A stretch of 64,000 nt of DNA, from NCBI RefSeq assembly GCF_013282155.1, contig NZ_BLWI01000008.1, positions 186,001 through 250,000 on the forward strand, in the 5' to 3' direction. Positions 42,881-53,023 of this stretch are shown piece after piece. This stretch comes from Sulfitobacter sp. HGT1 (GTDB lineage Bacteria; Pseudomonadota; Alphaproteobacteria; Rhodobacterales; Rhodobacteraceae). Made by a program: the position numbers and the translations under genes. The notes beneath the pieces were generated by a model. That model was not told where the DNA came from. It did not search any database and worked only from the letters and a program-made list of their open reading frames with translations. Positions within the stretch are counted from its first letter, which is position 1, and the number at the start of each line of letters is the position of its first letter.

Positions 42881-44833
42881 TTGAAAGACTCTGACCACAC
42901 CAGTGAACCGTCCCCGCACGAGGCAACGAAGTCGGAACCTTTTAAATTGAAACCCGAAATGGGGGCCGAGGTAATGGACAAGCTGTCTGATGGCCCCCAT
43001 TCCGGCCCCGTCATCGACCAACCCAGCAACGCAGACCGGCAAAAGGAAGCGACCCTTGCAGCGGCGGGCGGTGGTGGCGGCAAAGGCGCGGATACGGTAC
43101 CCTTTCACAAGCGGATCGGGCCTGACGGTTTTGCCGATGCCCTGAAAAAAGGCGTGCGGGCGGTCCGGCGCAATCTCATGTTCGTCATGATCCTGACCCT
43201 TGGGACCAATATCCTGATCCTCGCGATCCCGATCTATCTTTTCCAGATTTCGGACCGGGTTTTGACAAGCAGGTCCGTTGATACGCTGGTTATGCTGACA
43301 ATCGTGATCGTTGGCGCGATTTTGGTGCAAACGATACTGGATTCCCTGCGACGGTTCATCCTGATGCGAAGCGCCGTTGAAGTGGCCGCGCGTCTGGGGG
43401 CCCCGATCCTGAGCGCCGCCGCCCATGCCTCGTTGCAGGGCAACGGCAAGGAATACCAGACCCTGTCCGACCTGCAGCAGGTGCGCGGGTTCCTTGTGTC
43501 AGGGACGCTGATCTCCTTTCTGGATGTCCCCTTTGCCCCGCTGTTTCTATCGGTGATTTTCCTTGTCCACCCGCATCTTGGCATGATCGTGGTCAGCAGT
43601 TCGTTGCTGTTGCTTGTCATCGCAATCGTGAACCAGAAAATGACCGCCAAACCCTTTGCCGAGGCGAACATGGCCCAAAGCCGCGCGAACATGCATCTCG
43701 ATTCAATGGCCCGTAACAGCCAGATTATCAACGCGATGGCCATGGTGCCCGAAGCCGTGCGCATCTGGGGCAAGGACACTGCCGGCTCTCTTACCGCGCA
43801 GGTGCGTGCCCAGGACCGCAACATCATTTTTGCCTCCATCAGCCGGGGCGCGCGGCTGTTGACGCAGATCGGCATGTTGGGTTGGGGGGCCAATCTGGCA
43901 CTGCAAGGCGAGATCACCGGCGGCATGGTGATTGCGGCCTCTATCATCGCGGGGCGCGCGCTGGCCCCCATCGAAGGGTCGATCGAGGGGTGGAATTCGT
44001 TTCTGTTGTCGCGCGCGGCGTATGGGCGGATCAACGATCTGATGCGCCGCTCGCGGGTGCGGTTCGAACGGCTGGTTCTGCCTGATCCACAGGGCCGTCT
44101 TGATGTTGAACGCCTGCTATATGTGCCCGGCGGCACCAAACAGGTCATTCTGAACGGGCTCAGCTTCCACCTTGATCCCGGCGAAACCCTTGCTGTCATT
44201 GGCAACTCTGGCGCGGGCAAAACCACCTTGGGGAAAATGCTGGTCGGCTCCATTCTGCCAACCTCGGGCAGTGTGCGTCTGGACCTGATGGATATCCGCA
44301 ACTGGGACCCGCGCCAACTGGGCGAAAGTATCGGATATGTACCGCAGGATGTGCAGCTGTTCCCCGGAACGATCAAAGACAACATCGCCCGAATGCGCGA
44401 CGACGCCACTGACGCAGACATCCACCGCGCCGCTGTGCTGGCAGACGTCAACGACATGATTGCAGCCCTGCCCCACGGCTATGAAACCATGGTCGCCGCT
44501 GACGGATCACCGCTGTCGGGCGGGCAAAAGCAGCGTGTCGCCCTGGCGCGCGCCTTCTTTGGCAAGACCCGCTTGCTGGTGCTTGACGAACCGAACTCCA
44601 ACCTTGATGCGGCAGGCGATCTGGCCCTAGCGCGGGCCATCCAGCACGCCAAAGACAACAAGATCACCGTTGTTGTCATCACCCAAAAGCCGTCGCTTTT
44701 GAAGGTTGTCGACAAGATCATGATGGTCGCGGACGGGAATGTTGCGCTGTTCGGCTATCGTGATCCGGTGTTGCAAAAACTCGCCGAACGCAGCGCAAGC
44801 GCGAACGCCACCCCACAGGAGATTTCGTCATGA
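42881..44833 (+). CDS. Type I secretion ABC transporter (PrtD/LapB-like)
   Basis: A 650-residue half-transporter with a ~95-residue Gly-rich hydrophilic N-terminal extension. A six-helix ABC membrane domain follows (MFVMILTLGTNILILAIPIYLFQ). The ATPase has Walker A GNSGAGKT, signature LSGGQKQRVALARA and Walker B LLVLDEPNSN. There is no C39 peptidase domain, so cargo is not cleaved. The likely start is TTG at 42881 with GGAG seven bases upstream; another in-frame TTG lies at 42860. It overlaps the HlyD-like gene by four bases. It should export the two upstream cargo proteins. Confidence 0.92.
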   Translation: MKDSDHTSEPSPHEATKSEPFKLKPEMGAEVMDKLSDGPHSGPVIDQPSNADRQKEATLAAAGGGGGKGADTVPFHKRIGPDGFADALKKGVRAVRRNLMFVMILTLGTNILILAIPIYLFQISDRVLTSRSVDTLVMLTIVIVGAILVQTILDSLRRFILMRSAVEVAARLGAPILSAAAHASLQGNGKEYQTLSDLQQVRGFLVSGTLISFLDVPFAPLFLSVIFLVHPHLGMIVVSSSLLLLVIAIVNQKMTAKPFAEANMAQSRANMHLDSMARNSQIINAMAMVPEAVRIWGKDTAGSLTAQVRAQDRNIIFASISRGARLLTQIGMLGWGANLALQGEITGGMVIAASIIAGRALAPIEGSIEGWNSFLLSRAAYGRINDLMRRSRVRFERLVLPDPQGRLDVERLLYVPGGTKQVILNGLSFHLDPGETLAVIGNSGAGKTTLGKMLVGSILPTSGSVRLDLMDIRNWDPRQLGESIGYVPQDVQLFPGTIKDNIARMRDDATDADIHRAAVLADVNDMIAALPHGYETMVAADGSPLSGGQKQRVALARAFFGKTRLLVLDEPNSNLDAAGDLALARAIQHAKDNKITVVVITQKPSLLKVVDKIMMVADGNVALFGYRDPVLQKLAERSASANATPQEISS

Positions 44834-46170
44834 GACATGCCCCAACCGCGATTATTGACGCCACATGGTATGACGATGTGCCCCGGTCGATCAGGGGTCA
44901 CGTGATATTCGGCACTTTCCTGATCATCTCCGCATTTGGGGGTTTCGGATATTGGGCCACCCAAGCGCCGCTTGCCGCGGCGGTTGTGTCGCAAGGCAGC
45001 TTTATCGCCACCGGACGCAACAAGATTGTCCAGCATCTGGAGGGCGGCATCATCGAACAGATCTATGTCGCCGAAGGTGATATGGTCGAAGCGGGGCAAG
45101 TTCTGGTCCGGCTCGACGAGACATCCGCGCTTGGCAAGGAACGGGAACTTTTCCTCAGGCAGGTTCGACTGGAAGTCGCTCAGGCGCGGTTCAATTCCGA
45201 ATACAAACAAGAGAACACGCTCAGGTTTCCGCCGCATCTGGAAAAACTGCGCGCCGATCTGGAAGTCGCCACAATGATGGAGAACCAGTCTTTGGGGTTC
45301 ACCGTGTCGATGCAGGGCCTGAAAAACGACATCGGCCTGCTGGAGCGCAGCATCGAGGCGCTTGGGATCAGGTCAAGCGGCTATCAAAGCCAGCTTGAAG
45401 CAACGCAGATCCAGGTCGCCATTCTGGCAGAGGAACTGGCCGATAAACAGACGTTGCTAGACCGCGGTCTTGTGCGCCGGACCGACGTAAACACCGTTCG
45501 ACGCGCCATTGCCGAAGCCGAAGGTCAGGTTGGTCGCCTCACCGCCGAGATAAACGAGATTTCCGAAGTCCGCGATCGCTATACCGCGCAGATTGAACAG
45601 ACGTTGGGGGAACACCGCGATAAGGCGCTTGATGAATTGCAGGTCGTAGAGGCGGAACTGGACGGCATTCGCGAACAGGTGCGCACGGCGCAAGAAGTGC
45701 TCAACAGGGTCGATATCACGGCCCCTGTTTCAGGCACGATCGTACGGCTGTATTACCATACGGCGGGCGGTGTGGTTGAAAGCGGCAAAGCCATCGTCGA
45801 GATTTTGCCATCGGCCGAACCCCTGATCATCGAAGCCCAAGTCCCGCGTACGAATATCGACAGTGTCAAAATCGGCTTGCACGCAACGATCCGGCTTTCT
45901 GCCCTGAACCAACGCACCACGCCGGTGCTTGAGGGCAAGGTTTTCTATGTCTCTGCGGATACGATTACCGACCAGAATTCAACCGCCCAGCAAGAGGTAT
46001 ACCTGACCCGCATTTCGATCGAACCCGAAGAATTGCTGAGAGTGCCCGGTTTTTCCCCCACCCCCGGGATGCCGGCAGAGATCATGATCCAGACCGACGA
46101 ACGGACCTTCGTGCAATATCTCATGAAACCGATCCTCGACAGCATGTCGCGCGCTTTCCGCGAAAGGTAG
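44830..46170 (+). CDS. HlyD-family type I secretion adaptor
   Basis: A 446-residue membrane fusion protein. One N-terminal helix (HVIFGTFLIISAFGGFGYWAT) anchors it. A first lipoyl half (FIATGRNKIVQHLEGGIIEQIYVAEG), a long coiled coil (about residues 95-290) and the second lipoyl half with RVDITAPVSGTIVRL follow, then a beta-barrel. The HLEGGII motif is typical of PrtE/HlyD adaptors. Its ATG overlaps the ABC gene stop (ATGA). No TolC-like outer-membrane gene is found in the window, so that component must be elsewhere. Confidence 0.93.
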   Translation: MRHAPTAIIDATWYDDVPRSIRGHVIFGTFLIISAFGGFGYWATQAPLAAAVVSQGSFIATGRNKIVQHLEGGIIEQIYVAEGDMVEAGQVLVRLDETSALGKERELFLRQVRLEVAQARFNSEYKQENTLRFPPHLEKLRADLEVATMMENQSLGFTVSMQGLKNDIGLLERSIEALGIRSSGYQSQLEATQIQVAILAEELADKQTLLDRGLVRRTDVNTVRRAIAEAEGQVGRLTAEINEISEVRDRYTAQIEQTLGEHRDKALDELQVVEAELDGIREQVRTAQEVLNRVDITAPVSGTIVRLYYHTAGGVVESGKAIVEILPSAEPLIIEAQVPRTNIDSVKIGLHATIRLSALNQRTTPVLEGKVFYVSADTITDQNSTAQQEVYLTRISIEPEELLRVPGFSPTPGMPAEIMIQTDERTFVQYLMKPILDSMSRAFRER

Positions 46171-46559
46171 CGATCCGTCGCGCGCGACAGGCATAGAGCG
46201 CCAGATCGGGTGGTCGTGTGTCGCGCGCGGTGCGACGTCGATCAAGCTATTGATATGTAGAACTCTTCTATCGGAACGCCCCCTTGGTTCGACCCCATGC
46301 AGGCGCGCGTGCAAGGCGCGCCCCCTCGCGATGGGTCCGAAACAGCACCGGATTGAAGGCCGCCTCGCCGCCAATCACACAAAGCGTTCACCAGCCCCCC
46401 CAACCGCAGTTGCAAGGATCACGCAGCGGGTAGCCCCTAACGCCCCACGGCGGCTTTGATCCTTCCATTGTATGCGGTAGGTACAGTCAAACCGAATGAT
46501 GCGGCGTCAGCTTTGCAAGCTTGCAAAGCTGGTTCGGCGGATGCACTCGAAATAACACA
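46171..46559. other. 389-base gap after the secretion operon
   Basis: No supported gene was seen. An inverted repeat with 11-base arms CGCGCGCGACA (46179-46189) and TGTCGCGCGCG (46219-46229) lies directly after the HlyD-like gene and may end the secretion transcript, although no T-run follows. A perfect 22-base palindrome lies near the right end. Confidence 0.5.
46509..46530. promoter_or_regulatory. Perfect 22-base palindrome before the alpha-hydroxy-acid dehydrogenase gene
   Basis: Each 11-base arm reads AGCTTTGCAAG on its own strand and the two meet with no spacer. The palindrome ends 29 bases before the likely ATG at 46560. The length and symmetry suit a dimeric regulator such as a GntR- or LacI-type protein. 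No such regulator gene is adjacent. Confidence 0.6.
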
Positions 46560-47660
46560 ATGAACTGTAATATGCTTGAACCTGACCAGCTCCCTCGCAC
46601 GTTGAACGACTATTATAACCGTGCCCGTGACAGCATGAGTTCGGAAAACCGCGCATATTTCCTGTCCGGTGCCGGCGGCGAAGAAACGTTGTTGGCGAAT
46701 GAAGAGGCCTTTGTTCGCGCACGCATCACGCCACGGCCGCTGCGCGAAATGGGCGGCGGATCAACGGCGACCTCAGTGTTAGGCCAACGGCTTGCGGCAC
46801 CCCTGCTGATTGCGCCCTTTGCCTATCACCGGTTGCTGCACCCTTCGGGTGAGATCGCAACGGCCCAGGGTGCCGGGGCACAGTCGATCAAGATGATCCT
46901 CAGCGCGCAAAGCAGTGTGGAGTTGACCAATGTGCAAGCGGCTGCGCAAGGCTGCGACTGGTTCCAGCTTTACTGGATGGGCAGCCGGCAGGCCACGCTT
47001 GAGCTGGCGGAAATGGCCTTGGCGGCGGGGTTCGGCACGCTTGTCTTGACCATCGATGCACCAGTGCAAGGCGTTCGGGACCGCGAGATAGAGGCCGGTT
47101 TTCAATTGCCGCCTGACGTGAGCGCGGTGAATTTAGCGCGGTTCGCCCCGCCCCGTTTCACCGCACCAGACGAAGGGCAATCGTTTATTTTCGACCGCAT
47201 CGCGCATCATTTGCCAAATTGGGACGATGTCGCCTGGCTTGTTGAAACGGTGCAGGTGCCGGTTCTATTGAAAGGCATCCTGCACCCCGAGGATGCCGCC
47301 CGCGCGGTCTCCATCGGGGCCGCTGGCGTGATTGTATCGAACCACGGCGGGCGTGTCCTGGACAGGGCCCCTGCGACCCTCGACGTGCTGCCGGCAATCG
47401 TCGAACGGGTCGGGCCGGACTATCCTGTGCTTATGGATGGCGGCATCCGCCGCGGTGTCGATATTTTCGTCGCTCTTGCCTTGGGGGCAAAGGCCGTTTT
47501 GATCGGCCGCCCTGTGGTGTGCGGTCTTGCCGTTGCAGGTGAACTGGGCGTCAGCCATGTGTTGCGCCTGCTGCGCGACGAATTGGAGGTTGCCATGCTG
47601 CTGTGCGGATGCGCCAGCATCGACGACATCACGCCGGATATGGTTCACCTAAAGCTGTAA
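46560..47660 (+). CDS. FMN-dependent alpha-hydroxy-acid dehydrogenase/oxidase
   Basis: A 366-residue TIM-barrel flavoenzyme of the lactate/glycolate/mandelate oxidase family. Recognised parts are the N-terminal LNDYYNRARDSM, the FMN-binding stretch APLLIAPFAYHRLLHP, the substrate-side FQLYW, VLLKGILHPEDAARA with the conserved Lys, the catalytic base His in IVSNHGGR, and LMDGGIRRGVDIFVALALGA. It oxidises a 2-hydroxy acid to a 2-oxo acid; which one is unknown. The start is uncertain (46560 or 46572), with no obvious ribosome site. Its last 16 bases overlap the convergent tonB gene. Confidence 0.88.
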   Translation: MNCNMLEPDQLPRTLNDYYNRARDSMSSENRAYFLSGAGGEETLLANEEAFVRARITPRPLREMGGGSTATSVLGQRLAAPLLIAPFAYHRLLHPSGEIATAQGAGAQSIKMILSAQSSVELTNVQAAAQGCDWFQLYWMGSRQATLELAEMALAAGFGTLVLTIDAPVQGVRDREIEAGFQLPPDVSAVNLARFAPPRFTAPDEGQSFIFDRIAHHLPNWDDVAWLVETVQVPVLLKGILHPEDAARAVSIGAAGVIVSNHGGRVLDRAPATLDVLPAIVERVGPDYPVLMDGGIRRGVDIFVALALGAKAVLIGRPVVCGLAVAGELGVSHVLRLLRDELEVAMLLCGCASIDDITPDMVHLKL

Positions 47661-48490
47661 CGCAGCGGGATCATCAGGGTGAATTGATCACCAACTAGGT
47701 AATTGGGCGGTGTCGGCATCTTTTCCAACTGCTCGACCGTCCTGACCGCTGCGCCATCAAGGATCGGCGACCCCGAAGATTGCGCCACTTCCGTCGACAC
47801 CAGCACCCCATAGCGATCAAGGGTAAAACGGATCTGGACCTCCCCTTCGATGCGGGCACTGCGTGCTTTTGCCGGATAGGTCTTGGCCCCGCTGATCAAC
47901 AACACAATGCTCTTTTGCCAGTCGCGAATTGCCTCGGTCTGCTTGGCGGTCAAGCCTTCGCTCGCCGCTTCGGCACTGTCTGCCTCGGTTTCGGCCTGCA
48001 CCCCTGCGACCGACTGCTCGGAGGCTGCGCGGTCCTCGGCCCCGACCTGACTTTCCGCGTCGATCTGGTCGGGGTCATGCTCGGTGGCGATCTCTTCGGC
48101 AAGATTTTCCGTTTCGGCTTCGGGCTCCGGCGCGGCAACGCCGAATTTCAGGCTTTCATCTTCGACATCATAGGGGATTTGGCTCAGAATAGGCTGTTCG
48201 GCGGCCTGCGCTGCCTCAACCACCTCGGGGCTTTCGGTCACGGTCGGGGCCTGCTGGCTTTCCTCTTGGGCGAGGCTGTCCTCCTCCAAGGCGGACGGGG
48301 CCGCGATGATATCCGACAGATCAAACATGATCGCACCCGTGATGCCTTCGGGCTGGGTTTCATCCAGCTCGGGCTCGGGTGTCTTGCTCAGGATTTGCGC
48401 CGGAAATCCGATGTGCAAAGCGGCGCTGAATGCGATGGCACCCAGCCAGAAGACCGGCTTTGTGCTGCGCGTCGTATAGGTCAGGCTCAT
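47645..48490 (-). CDS. tonB: TonB-family energy transducer
   Basis: A 281-residue protein. One N-terminal helix (KPVFWLGAIAFSAALHIGF) is followed by a long acidic Glu/Ala-rich spacer (residues ~40-190) in place of the usual Pro-Lys spacer. The C-terminal TonB domain includes YPAKARSARIEGEVQIRFTLDRYGVL. It transmits proton-motive force from ExbBD to the outer-membrane receptor. It overlaps exbD by four bases and is last in the iron-uptake operon. The acidic spacer is a visible oddity. Confidence 0.87.
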   Translation of the reverse strand: MSLTYTTRSTKPVFWLGAIAFSAALHIGFPAQILSKTPEPELDETQPEGITGAIMFDLSDIIAAPSALEEDSLAQEESQQAPTVTESPEVVEAAQAAEQPILSQIPYDVEDESLKFGVAAPEPEAETENLAEEIATEHDPDQIDAESQVGAEDRAASEQSVAGVQAETEADSAEAASEGLTAKQTEAIRDWQKSIVLLISGAKTYPAKARSARIEGEVQIRFTLDRYGVLVSTEVAQSSGSPILDGAAVRTVEQLEKMPTPPNYLVGDQFTLMIPLRYSFR

Positions 48491-48954
48491 GGTTGATCTG
48501 CCGCTAGCGCCCCGTCCGCATCGGGGGCTTGGGCGACGTTTTCATCCAGCCCGACCAGACCGACTTTCAGAAAACCATCGGCCCGAAGGACATTCATGAC
48601 CCGGATAAATTCGCCGTAAGGCACTGATTTGTCGGCGCGAATGTAAATGCGCGTGTCACGTTTTTGCAGCGTTGCAATGCCAACGTCGATAAACAGCCTG
48701 TCATGGGTGGTGCTGGTCTCTCCGACCGACAGGGCCAGATCTTCGGTGATGGTGATAAACACCGGATCCGCCGACCGCACCGGGGCATCGGCAACCGCCA
48801 CGGGCAATTCAACCGGAATATCGACCGTGGAAAGCGGCGCTGCGATCATGAAGATAATCAGCAGAACCAGCATGACGTCGATAAAGGGTGTGACGTTGAT
48901 CTCGCTGTTTTCGCTCAGATCACCATCATCGTCAGCGCGAAGCCGGGAAGCCAT
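48487..48954 (-). CDS. exbD: ExbD-type proton channel subunit
   Basis: A 155-residue protein with one transmembrane helix containing the essential Asp: INVTPFIDVMLVLLIIFMIAA. The remaining part is a periplasmic domain typical of ExbD/TolR. Together with ExbB it forms the motor for TonB. It starts five bases after exbB ends and overlaps tonB by four bases, so the three are coupled. The neighbouring receptor favours ExbD over TolR. Confidence 0.92.
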   Translation of the reverse strand: MASRLRADDDGDLSENSEINVTPFIDVMLVLLIIFMIAAPLSTVDIPVELPVAVADAPVRSADPVFITITEDLALSVGETSTTHDRLFIDVGIATLQKRDTRIYIRADKSVPYGEFIRVMNVLRADGFLKVGLVGLDENVAQAPDADGALAADQP

Positions 48955-48959
48955 GTCGA

Positions 48960-49796
48960 TTACTCCGCCGCTGGTACTGAAACTGATGCCAGCCGGGGCT
49001 GACGCGGCTTTGCGCTTTCGTCCTTGGTGGCCAGATCAAGATCGCGCGACAGGGTGCGTTCAACAAGCGCACCGGCATCCGCCAGCATGACCTTGTAGCC
49101 CCCCATGCCACGCGCCAGAATGTTGTAAAAAATCACGGCGGGAATAGCGGCAACAAGCCCGATGGCGGTGGCCAGCAATGCCTCGGCGATACCCGGTGCG
49201 ACGATGGCCAGATTGGTCGTGTTGCTTTCTGAAATGGAGATAAAGCTGTTCATGATCCCCCAGACCGTGCCGAACAATCCGACAAACGGCGCGGTCGACC
49301 CAACGTTCGCCAAAACGCCCGCGCCAAGGCTCATGCGTCGTGCGGCTCCTGCCTCGATCCGCGAAATCTCGGAACCGACCCTTTCCTTGATGCCCGCTTT
49401 CATCGCGGCCCCCTCGCCCGAACAGGCCCGCTCGCGTTGTGCGGCGCGCACCATCTGCCCGACAACCCCCTGTTTGCGCGCAAATTTTTCTTGCGCGGCA
49501 AGCAACGTTCCTGACCGGTCCAAGTCACGGTAGCGGCGGCGCAGCACGCCACGTTCCCACCGCAGGACCATGATTTTGGCCGCAAAGATCACCCAAACCA
49601 AGGCAGAGGCGAAAAGCAGCGACAGCATGACGCCTTTCACCATCCAGTCAGCCGCCATGAACATGCCAAGGGGCGACATCTCGTTGTGGCCCGCGTTCTC
49701 AAGCATCGTTGTGAAGGTTTCAAGATCAAACGCGGCTGCCGGACCAGCGGCGGCGATCCCAATGAAAATAACGGCGGAAATCGGGGAATATTTCAT
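48960..49796 (-). CDS. exbB: ExbB-type proton channel subunit
   Basis: A 278-residue MotA/TolQ/ExbB protein. A signal-like N-terminal helix ([17 protein letters not shown]) is followed by a first channel helix ([20 protein letters not shown]), a cytoplasmic loop and two further helices with the family stretches [20 protein letters not shown] and [17 protein letters not shown]. It powers TonB. It follows the PiuC-like gene by three bases. Length fits ExbB with the longer N-terminus. Confidence 0.93.
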   Translation of the reverse strand: MKYSPISAVIFIGIAAAGPAAAFDLETFTTMLENAGHNEMSPLGMFMAADWMVKGVMLSLLFASALVWVIFAAKIMVLRWERGVLRRRYRDLDRSGTLLAAQEKFARKQGVVGQMVRAAQRERACSGEGAAMKAGIKERVGSEISRIEAGAARRMSLGAGVLANVGSTAPFVGLFGTVWGIMNSFISISESNTTNLAIVAPGIAEALLATAIGLVAAIPAVIFYNILARGMGGYKVMLADAGALVERTLSRDLDLATKDESAKPRQPRLASVSVPAAE

Positions 49797-49799
49797 GTC

Positions 49800-50483
49800 T
49801 CAGGTCTCTGCCCATGTGCGAATAAGGTTGTGATAAATGCCGGTCAGCCGGACCGTTTCGGTGGCGTTTGATCCGATTGTTGTGCTGAGCGACTGAATGG
49901 ATTGATCCAGATCGAACAAGATCCGGCGATGCGCGTCGGACCTGATCATGCTTTGCAGCCAAAAAAACGACGAAACCCGCGCGCCACGGGTAACGGGTGT
50001 CACCTCATGCAGGCTTGTCGCCGGATACAGGATCATATCCCCGGCGGGCAGTTTCACCGTTTGCGTGCCGTAATGGTCCTCGATCACAAGCTCGCCGCCG
50101 TCATAGTCCTCGGGCGCGCTTAGAAACAGGGTCATCGACAGATCGGTGCGCAGACGTTCCTGGGTCAGCGGGTTGACCCGGATCGCGTTGTCGATGTGCG
50201 ACCCAAAGGTTTCCGCCTGCTCGTATTTGTTGAACATGGGCGGCAAAATGCGGGCCGGCAGTGCGGCAGAAATAAACAGCGGGTCTGCCGTCAGTTTTTG
50301 CAGAATGAACTTGCCCAGGGTCTGGGCGGCATCCGATGCGGCTGGCAACTGCTGGTTCCGCTTCACCTCGATGGATTGCGGGCCGGCGGTGGTTGATCCG
50401 TCTTCCCAATCGGCGGCATCCAGATGCGCGCGCACCTGATTGACCTCATCTTTGCTCAGGACGGAGGGGATCGTGATTAGCAT
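49800..50483 (-). CDS. PiuC/YbiX-type Fe(II)/2-oxoglutarate dioxygenase
   Basis: A 227-residue PKHD-type hydroxylase. The iron ligands are His and Asp in [11 protein letters not shown] and the distal His in [19 protein letters not shown], with the Arg in that segment expected to bind 2-oxoglutarate. PiuC-type genes are regularly found next to TonB-dependent siderophore receptors; the substrate is not established. The ATG at 50483 is preceded by AGAGG; an in-frame start 27 bases upstream is also possible. It lies 59 bases after the receptor gene and three bases before exbB. Confidence 0.88.
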   Translation of the reverse strand: MLITIPSVLSKDEVNQVRAHLDAADWEDGSTTAGPQSIEVKRNQQLPAASDAAQTLGKFILQKLTADPLFISAALPARILPPMFNKYEQAETFGSHIDNAIRVNPLTQERLRTDLSMTLFLSAPEDYDGGELVIEDHYGTQTVKLPAGDMILYPATSLHEVTPVTRGARVSSFFWLQSMIRSDAHRRILFDLDQSIQSLSTTIGSNATETVRLTGIYHNLIRTWAET

Positions 50484-50542
50484 GGCAGAACCTCTGGTCG
50501 GTGCGGGCAACCCGAAAGCTGCCCGCAGTGATGGTTTTCGGA

Positions 50543-53023
50543 TTAGAATTTCATTTCGTACGAGACCGAAATTTCACGGCCAGGTGCGACATAGGTGAAG
50601 GGTGTTCCCGAACGGTAGGCAGCGTCATAGACGATCGTGTCTGCGACATTGGTGATGCCCATCTTGAGCGTGGCATTATCGGCAACTTCGTATTCACCCA
50701 AAAGATCGAAGGTCCAGGCATCCGGCAGGGACCGGCCATTTGCAGCCGTGCTGCCCAGATCAATCGCGCCCTGATAGTTGACACGCCCGCCCAGCATCAG
50801 CTTGTCGGTGACCTGATACGTCGCAAGAATGTTGATCTGTTCATGGGCAACATTCGCCACCGACAGACCGACATTGCCACTGTCTGCGCTCTCCAGAATT
50901 TTGCTGTTCATGAAATTCGCACCGCCAAACAGGCTAAGCCGGTCATTCACTTTGCCAGCAACCCCCAGTTCGAGGCCGCGGATACGGTATTTCAACGTAT
51001 CAGAGGTTACAGTCGCCCCGCGCGGTCCGATATCTTCGCGGGCATTGTCCTTGGTCGTTTGATAAAGCGCCGCCGTCAGCAACAGATCAGGCGAGAAGCT
51101 GAACTTGGCCCCCAGTTCGAGCGAGGTGTTTTTTTCCGGTGCCAACCCCGAGCCGTTGGTATCAAGGCCGCCGTAAAAACCACCGCCCGCTTCCAGCTCT
51201 TGTCCGGCCGGATTGGTCGAGGTTGCCGCCGCCCCATAGACATTCAGCCGGTCGCTGAGGGCGTATGTCGTGCCAAGGTTCCAGTTGAACATGACGTCGT
51301 CGCGGGCAAGGGTATAAGCTGTCCCGCCGCTGATGCCCGACCGTTCGATATCATAGATATCCACCCGCACGCCGCTGTTTACCTTCAGCCGGTCCGACAA
51401 GGCGACCGTGTCGAGCGCATAAAGCGAGGTGGTTTTGACCGTGGTCGCTGTGACATCCGTGCCCAGTTGCGGTTGCTCGCCGCTCCAGCAGCCCTCTGCG
51501 ATGGGGTCAGGGTTAATTGCGTCGACGGTGCAGCCGTTCTGACCTGAGGGCGGCAGATAGTCTTCACTGCTCAGGTTTGAATAGCTCCGTTTTTCGATCT
51601 CTTCGCGCGATGCGGCCAGACCAAAGACAAACTTGTGATTTGCCCCGCCTAAATGCCTTTCGCCTGCCAGCTCAAGCACATTGGCGATCACATCGGTTTC
51701 CTGATTCCAGCTTTTGAAGCTCAGCCCGACCTGCCAGTCCTCCGGATTGGCGGAATCGTTGTCGATCAAACGGCTGGGTGCGGTCAGGACATAATCATTC
51801 GTGGATTTCGACAGCCGCAAGGTGTTGGTAAGCGTCAAACCGTTGCCAAAGGAATATTGCGCCTTTGCCGTACCCACCGTTTCTTCGACGGTCTGGAAAT
51901 CGCGCCCCGGAACACCATAGAATGTGGTACGGTCGACCCCGTATTCCGTCACCGGACCCACCACACCCAGATCGGCATTGTTCACAAACGGCACCCCCCA
52001 ATCGGGTGTTTGCTCGATCTTGGTGTAGCTCAGGTTCCCTTCCAGTATCAGCGCCTCGGTCGCCTTGAAACGCACCGCCATTGCAGCACCTTCGCGGTCG
52101 TCGGTCACAACATCACGCCCCGCCACGGCACCGTCTTGCAACAGCCCGTTGAACCGCAGCTGAACGCGGTCATTGATCACCTTGTTGGTGTCGATGGTTT
52201 GGCGCACGGTCGATGCGTCGGTGACGGTCGTGACGATGCGTGTGAAATCAATGTCCTGAGAGCTTTTGGAAATGATATCGAGCGCACCACCTGTGGTCCC
52301 CCGCCCACCGACAGTCCCCGCCGGCCCTTTGGTGACTTCGACCTGTTCGGTGTTGAATGTCTCGGCGACGCCGGTGCCCGGGCTACGAACGCCATCGGTA
52401 TAGACGTCGTTATTGGCCTTGAACCCGCGGATATAAATGTTGTCCCCGAAAGAATTGCCGCCTTCGCCGAACCCAAGCGATATCCCCGGCGTCGAACGGG
52501 CGATCTCTCGGACGCTGGTCGTACCGGTGGTTTCCAGAACGTCCTGGGTGATGGCCGTCACAGTCCGAGGGGTGTCTTTCAGCGGGCCGGGCATCCGGCT
52601 GTTTGCAAGGCTATTGGCTTTGAACGGGGAATTCGGATCTGCATAGCTACTTCCACCCGCCGCCGCTTTTGCCGCGGCAAGGGCTGTGGCTGCTGCCAGT
52701 TCCTGTGCTTCGCGCTCTGCCGCTTCTTGCGGGGCGCATACCGCCGTTCCGGCCAATACTGGCGTGCAGACCGCAGGTGCCGCCACGCGCGGTTTCGCAG
52801 CGCGGCGCGGTGCAGGCTTGGATTTTGCAGGTTTGCGTACCGGGCGCGCTTCTTCGGTGGTTTCCACCTCGACCGTGGGCAGAATGATCAGATCGGTGTC
52901 CTGCGCGGACGCACCTGTCGTCATACAGGCCATTGCCAAGGAAGCCCCAAAGCCCCCGACAATAAGGGCAGAGTTTCTTTGGGGTTTGCCCGAGCAAACG
53001 CTATTTTCAGGAATTCGACGCAT
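50543..53023 (-). CDS. TonB-dependent siderophore receptor (Fiu/FiuA-like)
   Basis: An 826-residue outer-membrane receptor with a signal peptide ending near GASA-QDTD at residue 40. A TonB-box-like LIILPTVEV follows at 45-53. An unusual ~90-residue Lys/Arg/Pro then Ala-rich linker precedes the plug domain, which begins near [16 protein letters not shown]. The 22-strand barrel ends with the aromatic C-terminus SYEMKF. The plug motif [15 protein letters not shown] is typical of catecholate receptors. The ATG at 53023 has GAGGGA upstream. PiuC, ExbB, ExbD and TonB follow on the same strand, so this is a self-contained iron-uptake unit. Confidence 0.9.
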   Translation of the reverse strand: MRRIPENSVCSGKPQRNSALIVGGFGASLAMACMTTGASAQDTDLIILPTVEVETTEEARPVRKPAKSKPAPRRAAKPRVAAPAVCTPVLAGTAVCAPQEAAEREAQELAAATALAAAKAAAGGSSYADPNSPFKANSLANSRMPGPLKDTPRTVTAITQDVLETTGTTSVREIARSTPGISLGFGEGGNSFGDNIYIRGFKANNDVYTDGVRSPGTGVAETFNTEQVEVTKGPAGTVGGRGTTGGALDIISKSSQDIDFTRIVTTVTDASTVRQTIDTNKVINDRVQLRFNGLLQDGAVAGRDVVTDDREGAAMAVRFKATEALILEGNLSYTKIEQTPDWGVPFVNNADLGVVGPVTEYGVDRTTFYGVPGRDFQTVEETVGTAKAQYSFGNGLTLTNTLRLSKSTNDYVLTAPSRLIDNDSANPEDWQVGLSFKSWNQETDVIANVLELAGERHLGGANHKFVFGLAASREEIEKRSYSNLSSEDYLPPSGQNGCTVDAINPDPIAEGCWSGEQPQLGTDVTATTVKTTSLYALDTVALSDRLKVNSGVRVDIYDIERSGISGGTAYTLARDDVMFNWNLGTTYALSDRLNVYGAAATSTNPAGQELEAGGGFYGGLDTNGSGLAPEKNTSLELGAKFSFSPDLLLTAALYQTTKDNAREDIGPRGATVTSDTLKYRIRGLELGVAGKVNDRLSLFGGANFMNSKILESADSGNVGLSVANVAHEQINILATYQVTDKLMLGGRVNYQGAIDLGSTAANGRSLPDAWTFDLLGEYEVADNATLKMGITNVADTIVYDAAYRSGTPFTYVAPGREISVSYEMKF

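Noticed and set aside
46230-46250. FNR-like site ATCAA-GCTA-TTGAT
   Set aside because: The half-sites are in the reverse order (ATCAA first), so this is not an FNR box.
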